Assembly (NCBI RefSeq): GCF_900119075.1
Contig: NZ_FPIP01000001.1
Coordinates: 124,001 to 188,000, forward strand
Origin: Ruminococcus flavefaciens
Lineage (GTDB): Bacteria > Bacillota > Clostridia > Oscillospirales > Ruminococcaceae
Direction: 5' to 3'
Length of the DNA stretch: 64,000 nt
Part shown: piece by piece, positions 24,780-33,160 of the stretch
Layout: each line of letters begins with the position of its first letter
Position numbering within the stretch: position 1 is the first letter of the stretch
Made by a program: the position numbers and the translations under genes
The notes under the pieces: model-generated
Seen by the model: only the letters and a program-made list of their open reading frames with translations
Database searches by the model: none
Told to the model about the DNA's origin: nothing

Positions 24780-25538
24780 ATGGCGGAAAAAGGAGTTCAG
24801 ACCACAGTCGGCGGTTTAAGGGCTGTTGAGCTTAATTACCGCAGTATAAGGGAGATCGCCAGCGGTCAGACTGCTTTTTATCAGTCCCGTACAATGCTCA
24901 ATTCTCCCAAGCTGGGAGTGCTTTCTCCCGACAAATACCGCGACGTATGCGAGATGACCAATCAGGCTGACCAGCTTTTCCGACTGGAGCTTGTACAGGC
25001 TCTGGAGGCAAACGCCACATTTGCGGAACGAGATTTGAATTTCGGCTGGCTTTCGGTGTATCTTCCCGTGAGAATGCTCAGAGAGAAACGTACATCAAAG
25101 CTTGCTACGGATTATGCGTCACGTCACCAGATACCGACGACACGCATTTGCTTCGAGCTCTCTGAGAAGCTTCTCATGGAGACCGACGAGCAGGTGCCAT
25201 CCACTATACAGGTAATGCGCAATCTGGGCTTTCACTTTATGCTGACCAATTTCGGTGCAAGCAACTGCCCGCTCATGCGCCTTTCGGATTTTCCCGTTGA
25301 TTACGTTATGCTAAGCCCTGAGGTAACAAACTACATCGGCAGGGGCGAGCGTTCGGACAACGCGGTAAGATCAATAATTTCCTTCGTCAACGATATAGGC
25401 TCTGAGCCTGTTGCTGACGGAGTTTTCAACAGCCGTCAGGCGGAAACGCTGTATTCATTTGAATGCTCTTACTGCGCAGGAAACCTTTCGGGCAAGTATA
25501 TGACGGAAAGATATGTCAGAAGGAGATCAGATTCTTGA
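24780..25538 (+). CDS. Degenerate EAL-like domain protein
   Basis: 252 residues with the outline of an EAL fold but without its catalytic residues: the EAL triplet is absent, ELSEKLL replaces the E-x-T-E strand, NFGASNCPL replaces DDFGSG, VADGVFN replaces AEGVE, and CAGNLSGKYM replaces QGYLFGKP. It therefore probably binds a ligand or partner rather than hydrolysing c-di-GMP (inference). First gene of the operon, AAGGCGG before ATG, 30 bases from the next gene. Such inactive EAL proteins often act as c-di-GMP effectors. Confidence 0.78.
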   Translation: MAEKGVQTTVGGLRAVELNYRSIREIASGQTAFYQSRTMLNSPKLGVLSPDKYRDVCEMTNQADQLFRLELVQALEANATFAERDLNFGWLSVYLPVRMLREKRTSKLATDYASRHQIPTTRICFELSEKLLMETDEQVPSTIQVMRNLGFHFMLTNFGASNCPLMRLSDFPVDYVMLSPEVTNYIGRGERSDNAVRSIISFVNDIGSEPVADGVFNSRQAETLYSFECSYCAGNLSGKYMTERYVRRRSDS

Positions 25539-25568
25539 AAAAATTAATAATGGATTGGAGAGTTCAGT

Positions 25569-26282
25569 GTGGATAAAAAGGTAATTGATGTCCTTGAACT
25601 CAGAAGAACCGCGAAAGAGGTCAAGCGTCATTCCGTGCTGATGCGTGTCCTTGCACTGCTGGCGATAATACTTATACTGCTTGTCGCCATAGCCTACGGT
25701 ATATCGTATTTTTACGATAAATTCGGAAGCTTTACGGTCAAGGTCAACAAATACGACATGGTAAAGCAGGGACTTTCCCTTTCGGAAGCGCCTGAATATG
25801 ATAAGTCAATAGCGGTGCTCAATGCAGATATAGTCTACGATATGACCAATATAAGCGGAGAAGACCTTCCCGATAATATAGATAAGGTAAACGGAAGCCA
25901 TAACGGCGATAACTTCATCGCCTATACCTTCTACCTGATCAATTCGGGAGACGATACCCTGACTTATACAGGTGAGATGCTCATTGAGAACGTCACCAAA
26001 AACGTCGATGAAGCAGTCCGAGTCGCAGTTTATAAAAACGGCGTCAAGACTGTTTACGGCAAGACTAAATCTAACGGCGGCGGCAAGGAAAGCGACTGCG
26101 ACAGCGAATTCCTGACTTCAAGCGTTGTTATGAGAACTTCTACGGAAGGCTTCAAGGCAAAGGACAAGGACAAGTATACGGTCGTGATATGGCTGGAGGG
26201 AAATGATCCCGACTGTATCGACGACATAATCGGCGGAACACTAAAGCTGAGTATGAGCTTTAAGATAACTGAATCTACGTGA
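25569..26282 (+). CDS. Membrane-anchored TasA/camelysin-like protein
   Basis: 237 residues from GTG 25569 (GGAG six bases upstream). One membrane segment at about 22-46 (VLALLAIILILLVAIAYGI), then an extracellular beta-rich domain. The C-terminal YTVVIWLEGNDPDC...GGTLKLSMSF recalls the TasA/camelysin family of SipW-processed surface proteins (pattern recognition, moderate). Immediately followed by a SipW-type signal peptidase, the usual partner of that family, so it may be the substrate. Unlike TasA it has about 20 residues before the membrane segment. Confidence 0.6.
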   Translation: MDKKVIDVLELRRTAKEVKRHSVLMRVLALLAIILILLVAIAYGISYFYDKFGSFTVKVNKYDMVKQGLSLSEAPEYDKSIAVLNADIVYDMTNISGEDLPDNIDKVNGSHNGDNFIAYTFYLINSGDDTLTYTGEMLIENVTKNVDEAVRVAVYKNGVKTVYGKTKSNGGGKESDCDSEFLTSSVVMRTSTEGFKAKDKDKYTVVIWLEGNDPDCIDDIIGGTLKLSMSFKITEST

Positions 26283-26300
26283 TAAAGGAGTAAAAACAAT

Positions 26301-27173
26301 ATGAAAAAAGTTCTAAGAGTGACTGCAAATGTTCTTGCATGGCTGGTGCTTATAATCGCATTTCTCGTCACTATAATAGTTTTCTCATCGGGAAGAAATA
26401 ACGGAGTTGCAAATATCTTCGGATTTATACCAATGACAGTAGAGTCGGACTCAATGAAGCCTACATTCAGCAAAAACGACCTCATCATCTGTAAGGAGAT
26501 CGACGACATCAACAGCCTTAAAGAGGGAGATGTCATCACCTTCTGGACCGTCATCGACGGCAGAAGAGTCAAGAACACCCATAGAATCGTAGAGGTCGAG
26601 GACACAGACGGTTCAAAGAGCTTCATCACACGAGGCGATAACAACCCCGTAAACGATACAGCTCCTGCTTATTCGGGAGACCTTATCGGCAAGTGGACAG
26701 AAACAAAGATAGGCGGAGTGGGCAAGTTCCTCAACTTCATGCGTACAAAGAAGGGCTTCTTCATTTGTATCGTTATACCGATGGCTCTGTTCTTCCTGTT
26801 CGAGCTTTACAAGTTCATCGTTACTCTCATCGAGGCAAAGCGCCCCGAACCTGCCGAGCAGCTTGACGAGGAAGAAATAAAGAGACGTGCTATCGAGGAA
26901 TACCTTGCAAGCAAGGGCGAGTCTGCCGAGAATGCGGCGGCTAAAGCCTCCGAGGCTGTTGGCAAGGCTGCCGAAAAGGCTGAGGATACTGCCGAAAAAG
27001 CCGCAGGAAATTTTGAAGAGGCTAAGAAAGAAGCCTTTGAAAAATTTGAAGCAGTAAAGCAAGAGGCTGAAAAACTTGAAAAAAAAGCAGCAGATGACGC
27101 CAAGAATATTGCGGAAAATGCGGCTGAGACCGCTGGGGCAGCAGCTGAAAAAGCAGGTGAGGCTGCCGAATAA
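26301..27173 (+). CDS. SipW-type signal peptidase I with Ala/Glu-rich C-terminal coil
   Basis: 290 residues. Membrane segments at about 10-31 and 152-175. Catalytic motifs of the Ser-His (ER/SipW, S26B) class: Ser 51 in ESDSMKP, His 94 in KNTHRIV, Asp in TRGDNNPVND. Bacterial LepB uses Lys instead of His, so this belongs with archaeal/ER-type enzymes. After the second membrane segment comes a cytosolic tail of about 105 residues rich in Ala, Glu and Lys with heptad-like repeats (AEKAEDTAEKAA), an unusual addition. ATG has AAAGGAG upstream. Confidence 0.92.
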   Translation: MKKVLRVTANVLAWLVLIIAFLVTIIVFSSGRNNGVANIFGFIPMTVESDSMKPTFSKNDLIICKEIDDINSLKEGDVITFWTVIDGRRVKNTHRIVEVEDTDGSKSFITRGDNNPVNDTAPAYSGDLIGKWTETKIGGVGKFLNFMRTKKGFFICIVIPMALFFLFELYKFIVTLIEAKRPEPAEQLDEEEIKRRAIEEYLASKGESAENAAAKASEAVGKAAEKAEDTAEKAAGNFEEAKKEAFEKFEAVKQEAEKLEKKAADDAKNIAENAAETAGAAAEKAGEAAE

Positions 27174-27214
27174 TACGCGATATATGGGAAAGCATTTGAC
27201 TTTCGGAGTATATT

Positions 27215-28792
27215 ATGAATGAATTCTTGAAATGGTTTTTTGCATTTATTTCTGAAATGCTCAAGGGTTATGCGGATATCGTAAAGGGCTTCGGGCGAGG
27301 AATAAAGCAGATATTCAATATCAAAAACTATATAAATATCTTTAAGGAGCATTCTCAGGATTACAGCGCACTCAGCTGGGTGCTGTCGATACTGGCTATC
27401 ATCATAGTAATAGCTATTTATGCGCTGATATTCATGATGATAATCCTCGGAATAAGGAAGTATATCCGTTTCCGTCATTCTATCGTCAGCAATGAGGACC
27501 TTCTCGAGGAGATAAGTGAGCTCCAGCGCAAGGTGCTGAAGATGACAAAGGAAAAGGACGAGATAATGGCTATGAAGGTCGCTCAGATGGGACTTCCTGC
27601 CGGCTCGGGAGCTCTTTCCCTTGCGGACGGCACTATGGCTGCCGAGGGTGCAGAGGGCGGCGGAGATGCTGCGGCTCCTGCTGTTGTGGAGAGCGGCGTT
27701 GTCCAGACCAACGAGTACAGATTCTCAAAGCTCATCGAGGTGGACACCTTCTACAAGACCTACGAGCCGCCTGCATATGACAATGAGATAGACCTTCCCG
27801 GCATTTGCGAGAACTTCCGCAATTTTGCCTGCTCGAGAATGCATCTTTACTATGAGCCTAAGATAATCTGGCTCTTTATGGCAGGTATGGCTTCCACAAA
27901 GCTCATTATCCTCCAGGGTATCTCAGGTACAGGTAAAACCTCGCTTCCTTACTCATTCGGTAAGTTTTTGCAGGTGGATACCACTATTGCTTCTGTACAG
28001 CCTTCATGGCGTGACAGAACCGAGCTTTTCGGATACTTCAATGAATTTACCAAGAACTTCAACGAGACAGAAGTTCTCAAGAGAATATATTCATCGGGCT
28101 ATAACAACGATGTAAACCTTATCCTCCTCGATGAGATGAACATCGCCCGTGTCGAGTATTACTTCGCGGAAATGCTCTCTATCCTCGAAATGCCTAACGC
28201 TGACGAGTGGGAGCTGGATATCGTTCCAAACGTATGGAGCACCGACCCTGTAAAGCTCGATAAGGGCAAGATAGTTATCCCGCAGAATATCTGGTACATA
28301 GGTACTGCTAATAACGACGACTCTACCTTTGCTATTTCGGATAAGGTATACGACCGTGCGCAGCCTATCAACCTTGACACCAAGGGCGTTGCATTTGACG
28401 CTCCCGACACACCGCCAATGAACCTCGGCTTCGATCATCTTGACAAGCTGTTCAAGGAGGCGTTCGACAAGTACCCGATCTCACAGGAAAATCTCAAGAA
28501 GATACAGCAGCTTGACCTCTGGGTAATCGAAAAGCTGAGAGTTGCCTTCGGTAACCGTATCCTCAAGCAGATGAACCTCTTTGTTCCCGTATATGTAGCC
28601 TGCGGCGGCGACGAGCTGGACGGCATCGACTACATTCTCGCAACAAAGATATTCCGAAAGTTTGAGTCTCTCAACCTTGCAATGCTTAGAGAGGAGCTTC
28701 GTGAGCTCTGCGCTTACATGACCAAGACTTTCGGAAAGAATAAGATGAACGAATCTATAGCTTATCTCGAAAGACTCCAGAAGCTGTTCTGA
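27215..28792 (+). CDS. Membrane-anchored McrB-like AAA+ ATPase
   Basis: 525 residues. N-terminal membrane segment(s) at about 48-80, a coil about 92-120, a Gly/Ala-rich linker, then an AAA+ core: Walker A GISGTGKTS (about 235-243), VQPSWRDRTELFGYF, Walker B LILLDEMNIARVEYYF (about 302-317), sensor-1 GTANNDDST and arginine-finger region SDKVYDRAQ. These are features of the McrB/MoxR-related helix-2-insert clade, specifically the DEMN-ARVE pattern of McrB (family knowledge). McrB is soluble; the membrane anchor is atypical. Next gene encodes a DUF2357/McrC-like partner. Confidence 0.87.
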   Translation: MNEFLKWFFAFISEMLKGYADIVKGFGRGIKQIFNIKNYINIFKEHSQDYSALSWVLSILAIIIVIAIYALIFMMIILGIRKYIRFRHSIVSNEDLLEEISELQRKVLKMTKEKDEIMAMKVAQMGLPAGSGALSLADGTMAAEGAEGGGDAAAPAVVESGVVQTNEYRFSKLIEVDTFYKTYEPPAYDNEIDLPGICENFRNFACSRMHLYYEPKIIWLFMAGMASTKLIILQGISGTGKTSLPYSFGKFLQVDTTIASVQPSWRDRTELFGYFNEFTKNFNETEVLKRIYSSGYNNDVNLILLDEMNIARVEYYFAEMLSILEMPNADEWELDIVPNVWSTDPVKLDKGKIVIPQNIWYIGTANNDDSTFAISDKVYDRAQPINLDTKGVAFDAPDTPPMNLGFDHLDKLFKEAFDKYPISQENLKKIQQLDLWVIEKLRVAFGNRILKQMNLFVPVYVACGGDELDGIDYILATKIFRKFESLNLAMLREELRELCAYMTKTFGKNKMNESIAYLERLQKLF

Positions 28793-28819
28793 TTCGGATA
28801 AAGAGCAGGTGAGAAACAA

Positions 28820-31780
28820 GTGAACGACTTATACAGCAAATGGTACGAGCAGTTTGAGACGCTTTCCGAGACCTTCGGCAGTGATGAGTTATATCAGGCA
28901 CTTGATTCTCTGCTGATCTCAAGCCGCAATACCTTCGCTTTCAACAGGAAAATAATGGAGAAGGCGATAGACGTATCATGGGTAGAGGCTATCGAAAACG
29001 GAATAACCCATGTGGACAACTTCCTTAGAAATCCGCGTAAGACCATTGAGGACGTGGAGGAGATAGTGCCCATAGCTCTGTCGAGAAAAACTACAGTTGA
29101 ATCGGTAAAGCACTTAGCGCAGCATACCGACCTGATACAGAGCATTGACAAGAAAACTGGAAAGATAACCCCCTCAAAGATACTGAATGTCCATAAGGAG
29201 GAAAGTCTTTTCACCTATGAGAACAAGTTCGTCAATACTCTTATAGACAGACTTTACATATTCATAAATACAAGATACGAAAAGCTTGCGCAGGTATCCC
29301 GTGACGAGGAGGTTTTCTCCCTCGGATATGATACCGTCGTGGACGACGGCGCAGGCGGAAAAATGAAGATAGACGTAAAGATAGAGACCGTGGACAGCCT
29401 TGATTCCTATGACGCCAACGGCTATACCGTATGGCAGCGAGTGGAAAAGCTGAAAACAGCTATTGAGGGCTACAAGGGCTCGGAGCTTTGCAGGGCTCTC
29501 GGAAACACCTATATCCGACCTCCCGTAATGCGTACCAACGCTATCATGAAAAACGTAGACCTGAAAGCTTGTCTTACTCTCTGGCAGTACATCGAGAGCT
29601 ACGACAAGGTGGGCTACGAGATAAACGTGCAGAATACGGCAGTCCAGCCTCAGCAGGAGTACGTTGACGACTTCTATAAGCTGGTAATTCTGAATCTGCT
29701 GCTGTTCCGTTCGTATATGAACAACGACAACGAGGACAAGCTGAAAGAGCTGAAATCCCACACCTCAAAGCCAATGGCTCCTAAGTTCCTGAAGAAATTC
29801 GACAAGGAGCTGGCGGCGGACTACAGCGTATCCTCTGAGACTACAGCAGGATATATCGCTGCCGAGGGTACATTCAGATTTGAAAAGCGACTTCCTGTTG
29901 ACCTTAATGTAATGTTCGAGCAGCTTTCCGAGATCATAAAGATCGAAACGGCGTATCTTGCCGAGCTCGAACAGACAAGGGCAGAGGAAGAAAAGCGACG
30001 GCAGGAGGAGGAAGCAAGACTTGCCGAGCAGCAGCGTATCGAAGAAGCAAGACTGGCAGAACTGGAGCGTATCCGACTCGAAAAAGAGGAGGAAGAACGC
30101 AGAGTTCAGGAAATGCTGGAAAAGAAACGCGCCGAGCAGGAAGCAGAGGAGCGGGAGCGCCAGCGGCTTGAAGAGGAGCGTCTTGCCCGTCTGGAAGAGA
30201 TACGTCTGCGAGAAGAAGAAAAGCGCCTGAAACGCGAGGAAGAAGAGCGAATCGCTGCCGAGCGTGAGCGTATCAAGCAGAACAAGGAAATGGCTCGTAA
30301 CGAGCTGGGCGAGGCGGAAGGTCTCGACGAGGAAGCTCTCAAGACTAAGGAGCCCGATCAGGAAGAGCTTGAAAAGCAGGCTTACAGTGAGGTCACCGAA
30401 GAGGAGATCGAGGAAGTCAAGGCTGAAATGGAGAATGAGGCTGAGACAGAGGGCGAAGCCTTTGAGGATCCGAGAGCTGTTGCGGCACGAAAGAAGCTGG
30501 AGCAGCAGAGACTGGAAAAGGAACGAGCCGAGACAGAACGGGCTCAGCGCCTGAAAGCCGAGAGAAAACGTCTGGAAAGCAAGCCTTTCAAGGTGATATA
30601 CCGCGAATATTCGTGGAATCCTATATACGTTCTCATAAGACTTATACGGCATTTCTTAGCAGTTGTGCTGGGTATCGTGCCTGCGGATACGGATAACCCG
30701 AGGTACAGGCAGATACTTGCCGATAAGAAGAAAAAACAGGAGCTCAAGGAGCACGAAAAGCAGGAACGTCAGGATATGGAGGTGTACTACAGAAAGTACG
30801 CCCACAGTGTTAAGTACGATTTTCTGAGATTCGTCGGCGACATGAAGTTCAAGCGCAAGAAGCGCAAGGCTGACAAGAACAAGCCGAAACCGGCATACAC
30901 TCCGCCTAACAGAACTCCCGAGGAGCAGAAGACTATCGACCTTGAGATGAAGAGACTCTACAGAGAGTACCACGTAAGTGTTGTCAAGAAGATAGTTCTT
31001 GCGATTCAGGAGCGCAAAAAGGATAAGCTGGAGATAGAAAAGAGTATCCGCGAGAGCGAAGCAAGCATAAGCAATGAGGACATAGAGAAAGCCGAAAAGG
31101 ACGACGGAGCAAACAGGACAGCAAATATCATTGTTGCCGTTATAACGGCGATTGCTCTTGCGTTCGTAATATACGTAATGGTTTGCTCGGCTAAGGGCAA
31201 GGCAGTAAATGTCTTCGGCAAAAGCGTTCTCAAGGTCGTAACGGGAAGTATGGAGCCTTCGATACACGTGGGCGACTACATCGTCGTTGAAAAGACCGAT
31301 ACCAATGCGCTCTCAGAAGGCGATATCATCTCCTTCTATTCGGAGCAGAGCGATATCCGCGGACTTCTTGTGACTCACAGAATAGTGGGGAAGAATACTG
31401 ACGGAAGCTATATCACAAAGGGCGACGCAAATCCTGTTTCTGATACGGTAAGCGTAACGCAGGATAAGATAGTCGGCAAATACACAGGCAAGGCAAGGTT
31501 CTTTATCTGGGTGAATTCCTTTGTGAATGCCAAGAAGCTGCTTCTGCTGCTGGTAGTTATACCAATGCTGCTGATATCACTTTATGAGGCAAAGACCGTT
31601 GTGAAGATAGGCAGAGAGGTGGCAGAAAAGGATAAGCTTACTCCCGAGGAAAAACGTGAAGCCGCAATGCGTGAGGCTATCGAAAAGGAGAAGAAGCGCC
31701 TTGAAGAGATGGGCTTTGATCCCGAAAACGAGGTGAATACGATTGAATCAAGAGAAACTGATGAAAAGGAGAATGATTAG
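28820..31780 (+). CDS. DUF2357 (McrC-like) - coiled coil - SipW-type signal peptidase fusion
   Basis: 986 residues from GTG 28820. (1) About 1-375: globular region with FTYENKFVNTLIDRLYIF, which resembles DUF2357 proteins that partner McrB-type ATPases. (2) About 385-600: very charged Glu/Arg/Lys coiled coil. (3) About 600-760: basic region. (4) Membrane segment about 766-790, then a signal peptidase of the Ser-His class: Ser 810 in VTGSMEP, His 853 in VTHRIV, TKGDANPVSDT, and a second membrane segment about 905-925. Frame is continuous, so it is one polypeptide. No PD-(D/E)xK nuclease motif seen. Confidence 0.85.
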   Translation: MNDLYSKWYEQFETLSETFGSDELYQALDSLLISSRNTFAFNRKIMEKAIDVSWVEAIENGITHVDNFLRNPRKTIEDVEEIVPIALSRKTTVESVKHLAQHTDLIQSIDKKTGKITPSKILNVHKEESLFTYENKFVNTLIDRLYIFINTRYEKLAQVSRDEEVFSLGYDTVVDDGAGGKMKIDVKIETVDSLDSYDANGYTVWQRVEKLKTAIEGYKGSELCRALGNTYIRPPVMRTNAIMKNVDLKACLTLWQYIESYDKVGYEINVQNTAVQPQQEYVDDFYKLVILNLLLFRSYMNNDNEDKLKELKSHTSKPMAPKFLKKFDKELAADYSVSSETTAGYIAAEGTFRFEKRLPVDLNVMFEQLSEIIKIETAYLAELEQTRAEEEKRRQEEEARLAEQQRIEEARLAELERIRLEKEEEERRVQEMLEKKRAEQEAEERERQRLEEERLARLEEIRLREEEKRLKREEEERIAAERERIKQNKEMARNELGEAEGLDEEALKTKEPDQEELEKQAYSEVTEEEIEEVKAEMENEAETEGEAFEDPRAVAARKKLEQQRLEKERAETERAQRLKAERKRLESKPFKVIYREYSWNPIYVLIRLIRHFLAVVLGIVPADTDNPRYRQILADKKKKQELKEHEKQERQDMEVYYRKYAHSVKYDFLRFVGDMKFKRKKRKADKNKPKPAYTPPNRTPEEQKTIDLEMKRLYREYHVSVVKKIVLAIQERKKDKLEIEKSIRESEASISNEDIEKAEKDDGANRTANIIVAVITAIALAFVIYVMVCSAKGKAVNVFGKSVLKVVTGSMEPSIHVGDYIVVEKTDTNALSEGDIISFYSEQSDIRGLLVTHRIVGKNTDGSYITKGDANPVSDTVSVTQDKIVGKYTGKARFFIWVNSFVNAKKLLLLLVVIPMLLISLYEAKTVVKIGREVAEKDKLTPEEKREAAMREAIEKEKKRLEEMGFDPENEVNTIESRETDEKEND

Positions 31781-32195
31781 AGCGATCATACTCTTTATGA
31801 TAACATTTGTAGCTCTTCTTGTATTCATCGCACTCTACATGGACGAGACCAAGAGGGTACAGGAAACATACCGCAAGCAGTACAAAGCGAATCTTACAAA
31901 GGTGGTTACCGATATAGATTCCTATACAAACGGCGAAGGCGATTTTGAGCTGAGATATATGCGTATCGTCAGTGACATGAGCGCGGCAAATTCATTTGTA
32001 TTCCTTATAGATTGTCCTGAAGAAAAAAAGAAAGCTATCAATGAAATAACCGCGTGCCTTATGAAGTATCCCGAGCAGATGAAAACAAAGCTTGAAGAGC
32101 TGAAAACAGCAGTCAATGATATCATTGACGAGCTGGACAAGGGCTACGACGAGGTCTCGGCAGTAGTCGGAGCGGTGGATAAACAAGGATATTAG
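31743..32195 (+). CDS. Small single-pass membrane protein of the AAA/signal peptidase operon
   Basis: 150 residues from TTG 31743, with GAGGTG 7 bases upstream; ATG 31761 is the alternative but has a poorer site. Overlaps the fusion gene by 38 bases, so expression is coupled. Basic start, one membrane segment at about 18-37 (FMITFVALLVFIALYM), then a helical extracytoplasmic part with several Lys/Glu helices and one CPEEKKK segment. No family recognised. Confidence 0.7.
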   Translation: MNQEKLMKRRMIRAIILFMITFVALLVFIALYMDETKRVQETYRKQYKANLTKVVTDIDSYTNGEGDFELRYMRIVSDMSAANSFVFLIDCPEEKKKAINEITACLMKYPEQMKTKLEELKTAVNDIIDELDKGYDEVSAVVGAVDKQGY

Positions 32196-32213
32196 TGCAG
32201 AGGAGGTTTTACA

Positions 32214-32441
32214 ATGGGTGAAAAAAGCCGTCTTAAAAAGGAAATAAAGCTCTGCATGAGCACCATTAAGGAGATCGAGCGAAAGCGTTCGCGTTCACAG
32301 TCGGCTCTGGTACAGGCGATCCTTTTGCAGGAGCAGCCTGATGAAATGGACGTTGAGTGGTTCAACAAGTACACAGGCGAGATAACTGCCTGCCGTAATC
32401 ATATGATAGAGCTTCAGAAGAAGCTGAAATCACTCGGATAA
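32214..32441 (+). CDS. Small helical cytosolic protein ending the operon
   Basis: 75 residues, two predicted helices rich in Lys, Glu and Gln (KEIKLCMSTIKEIERKRS and AGEITACRNHMIELQKK-like). No membrane segment or signal. GGAGG lies 7 bases before ATG. It is 18 bases after the previous gene and is followed by a strong terminator, so it closes the operon. Function unknown; size suggests an adaptor for the coiled-coil components. Confidence 0.68.
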   Translation: MGEKSRLKKEIKLCMSTIKEIERKRSRSQSALVQAILLQEQPDEMDVEWFNKYTGEITACRNHMIELQKKLKSLG

Positions 32442-32447
32442 TCAAAA

Positions 32448-32482
32448 TGGACGTCAGTGAAAAACTGACGTCCGGTTTTTGT
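32448..32482 (+). terminator. Terminator of the AAA/signal peptidase operon
   Basis: GGACGTCAGT-GAAAA-ACTGACGTCC followed by GGTTTTTG. Confidence 0.9.
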
Positions 32483-32512
32483 ATTTAGCACGCTGATGAT
32501 ATTTATAAAATG

Positions 32513-32541
32513 AAAAAGCGCCTCAGTTTAACTGAGGCGCA
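32513..32541 (-). terminator. Terminator of tmRNA gene
   Basis: Minus strand GCGCCTCAGTT-AAACTGAGGCGC followed by TTTTTCATTTT, about 100 bases past the mature 3' end of tmRNA. Confidence 0.85.
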
Positions 32542-32642
32542 AATAAACCAAAGTGCCGTAAGCGATGTACGTGCAGCAGTTTATGAAATTGTGAGCAAGC
32601 TTGCGAGCGGCAATGTGGCAGCGGTCAAGCTGGCTCAGCTTG

Positions 32643-33012
32643 TGGTGGAGGCGAGGGGAATTGAACCCCTGTCCGAAAGCTCATTCATGCAACTTTCTAC
32701 GAGCGTATTTTACCTATTATGATTCCCTGTAAATACCGCCGATAAACGGGCTGAAAAAACAGGTAGTCCGTATACAATTGACGGACACGGACACTTCCGC
32801 CAATCGTTCACCGCTCATCGATGCCCAAGCGAGAGCCGCGGTACTCCCTCGGTGGACAGAAGCTGACTTAAGCAGCTACCAGTTCGCTATTTCTAGAAAC
32901 TGTAATGTTATTTCTTGCGTTTATATTTAAACGTGGCGCAGGTTATGGAGATCACGCCATTCTCCGCTCGCTTATCACACTTCAAAACCCCCGTCGAAAC
33001 CTTTACGCCCCC
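32643..33012 (-). ncRNA. ssrA: tmRNA (ssrA), 370 nt
   Basis: 5' end GGGGGCG pairs with CGCCTCC before the encoded ACCA 3' end; T-arm GGGG-TTCAATT-CCCC. Rescues stalled ribosomes together with SmpB. The tag frame runs on the minus strand from GCA at 32918 to TAA at 32868 and encodes ARNNITVSRNSELVAA, 16 residues ending in LVAA. smpB lies 520 bases upstream on the same strand. Confidence 0.95.
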
Positions 33013-33058
33013 ATATAAATGAGGGTACAGGTTAGGGAGCTGCAGTGCTCCGAATAAT

Positions 33059-33087
33059 ATTATAACTTGTTTTTGAAGATTTGTCAA
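33059..33087 (-). promoter_or_regulatory. tmRNA promoter
   Basis: Minus strand TTGACA, 17-base spacer, TATAAT; predicted start about 40 bases upstream of the mature 5' end. Confidence 0.9.
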
Positions 33088-33127
33088 CTGCTAAAAATGA
33101 CGAACCGAGTCTTTTCAAGCCATTAGC

Positions 33128-33155
33128 TTGTAGGAGCGCATAGTGTGCACCCGTC
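33128..33155. repeat. Degenerate TGTAGG-type palindrome
   Basis: TTGTAGGAGCGCATAGTG TGCACCCG resembles TGTAGGGGCGGATAGTATCCGCCCG at 8199, with scattered changes. Confidence 0.45.
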
Positions 33156-33160
33156 GGATA

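Noticed and set aside
29765-30652. 295-codon frame opposite the coiled coil of the fusion gene
   Set aside because: Mirror of Glu/Lys-rich codons giving Phe/Leu-rich nonsense; no ribosome site.
32510-32722. 70-codon plus-strand frame
   Set aside because: Runs through the tmRNA terminator and the tRNA-like 3' end of tmRNA.
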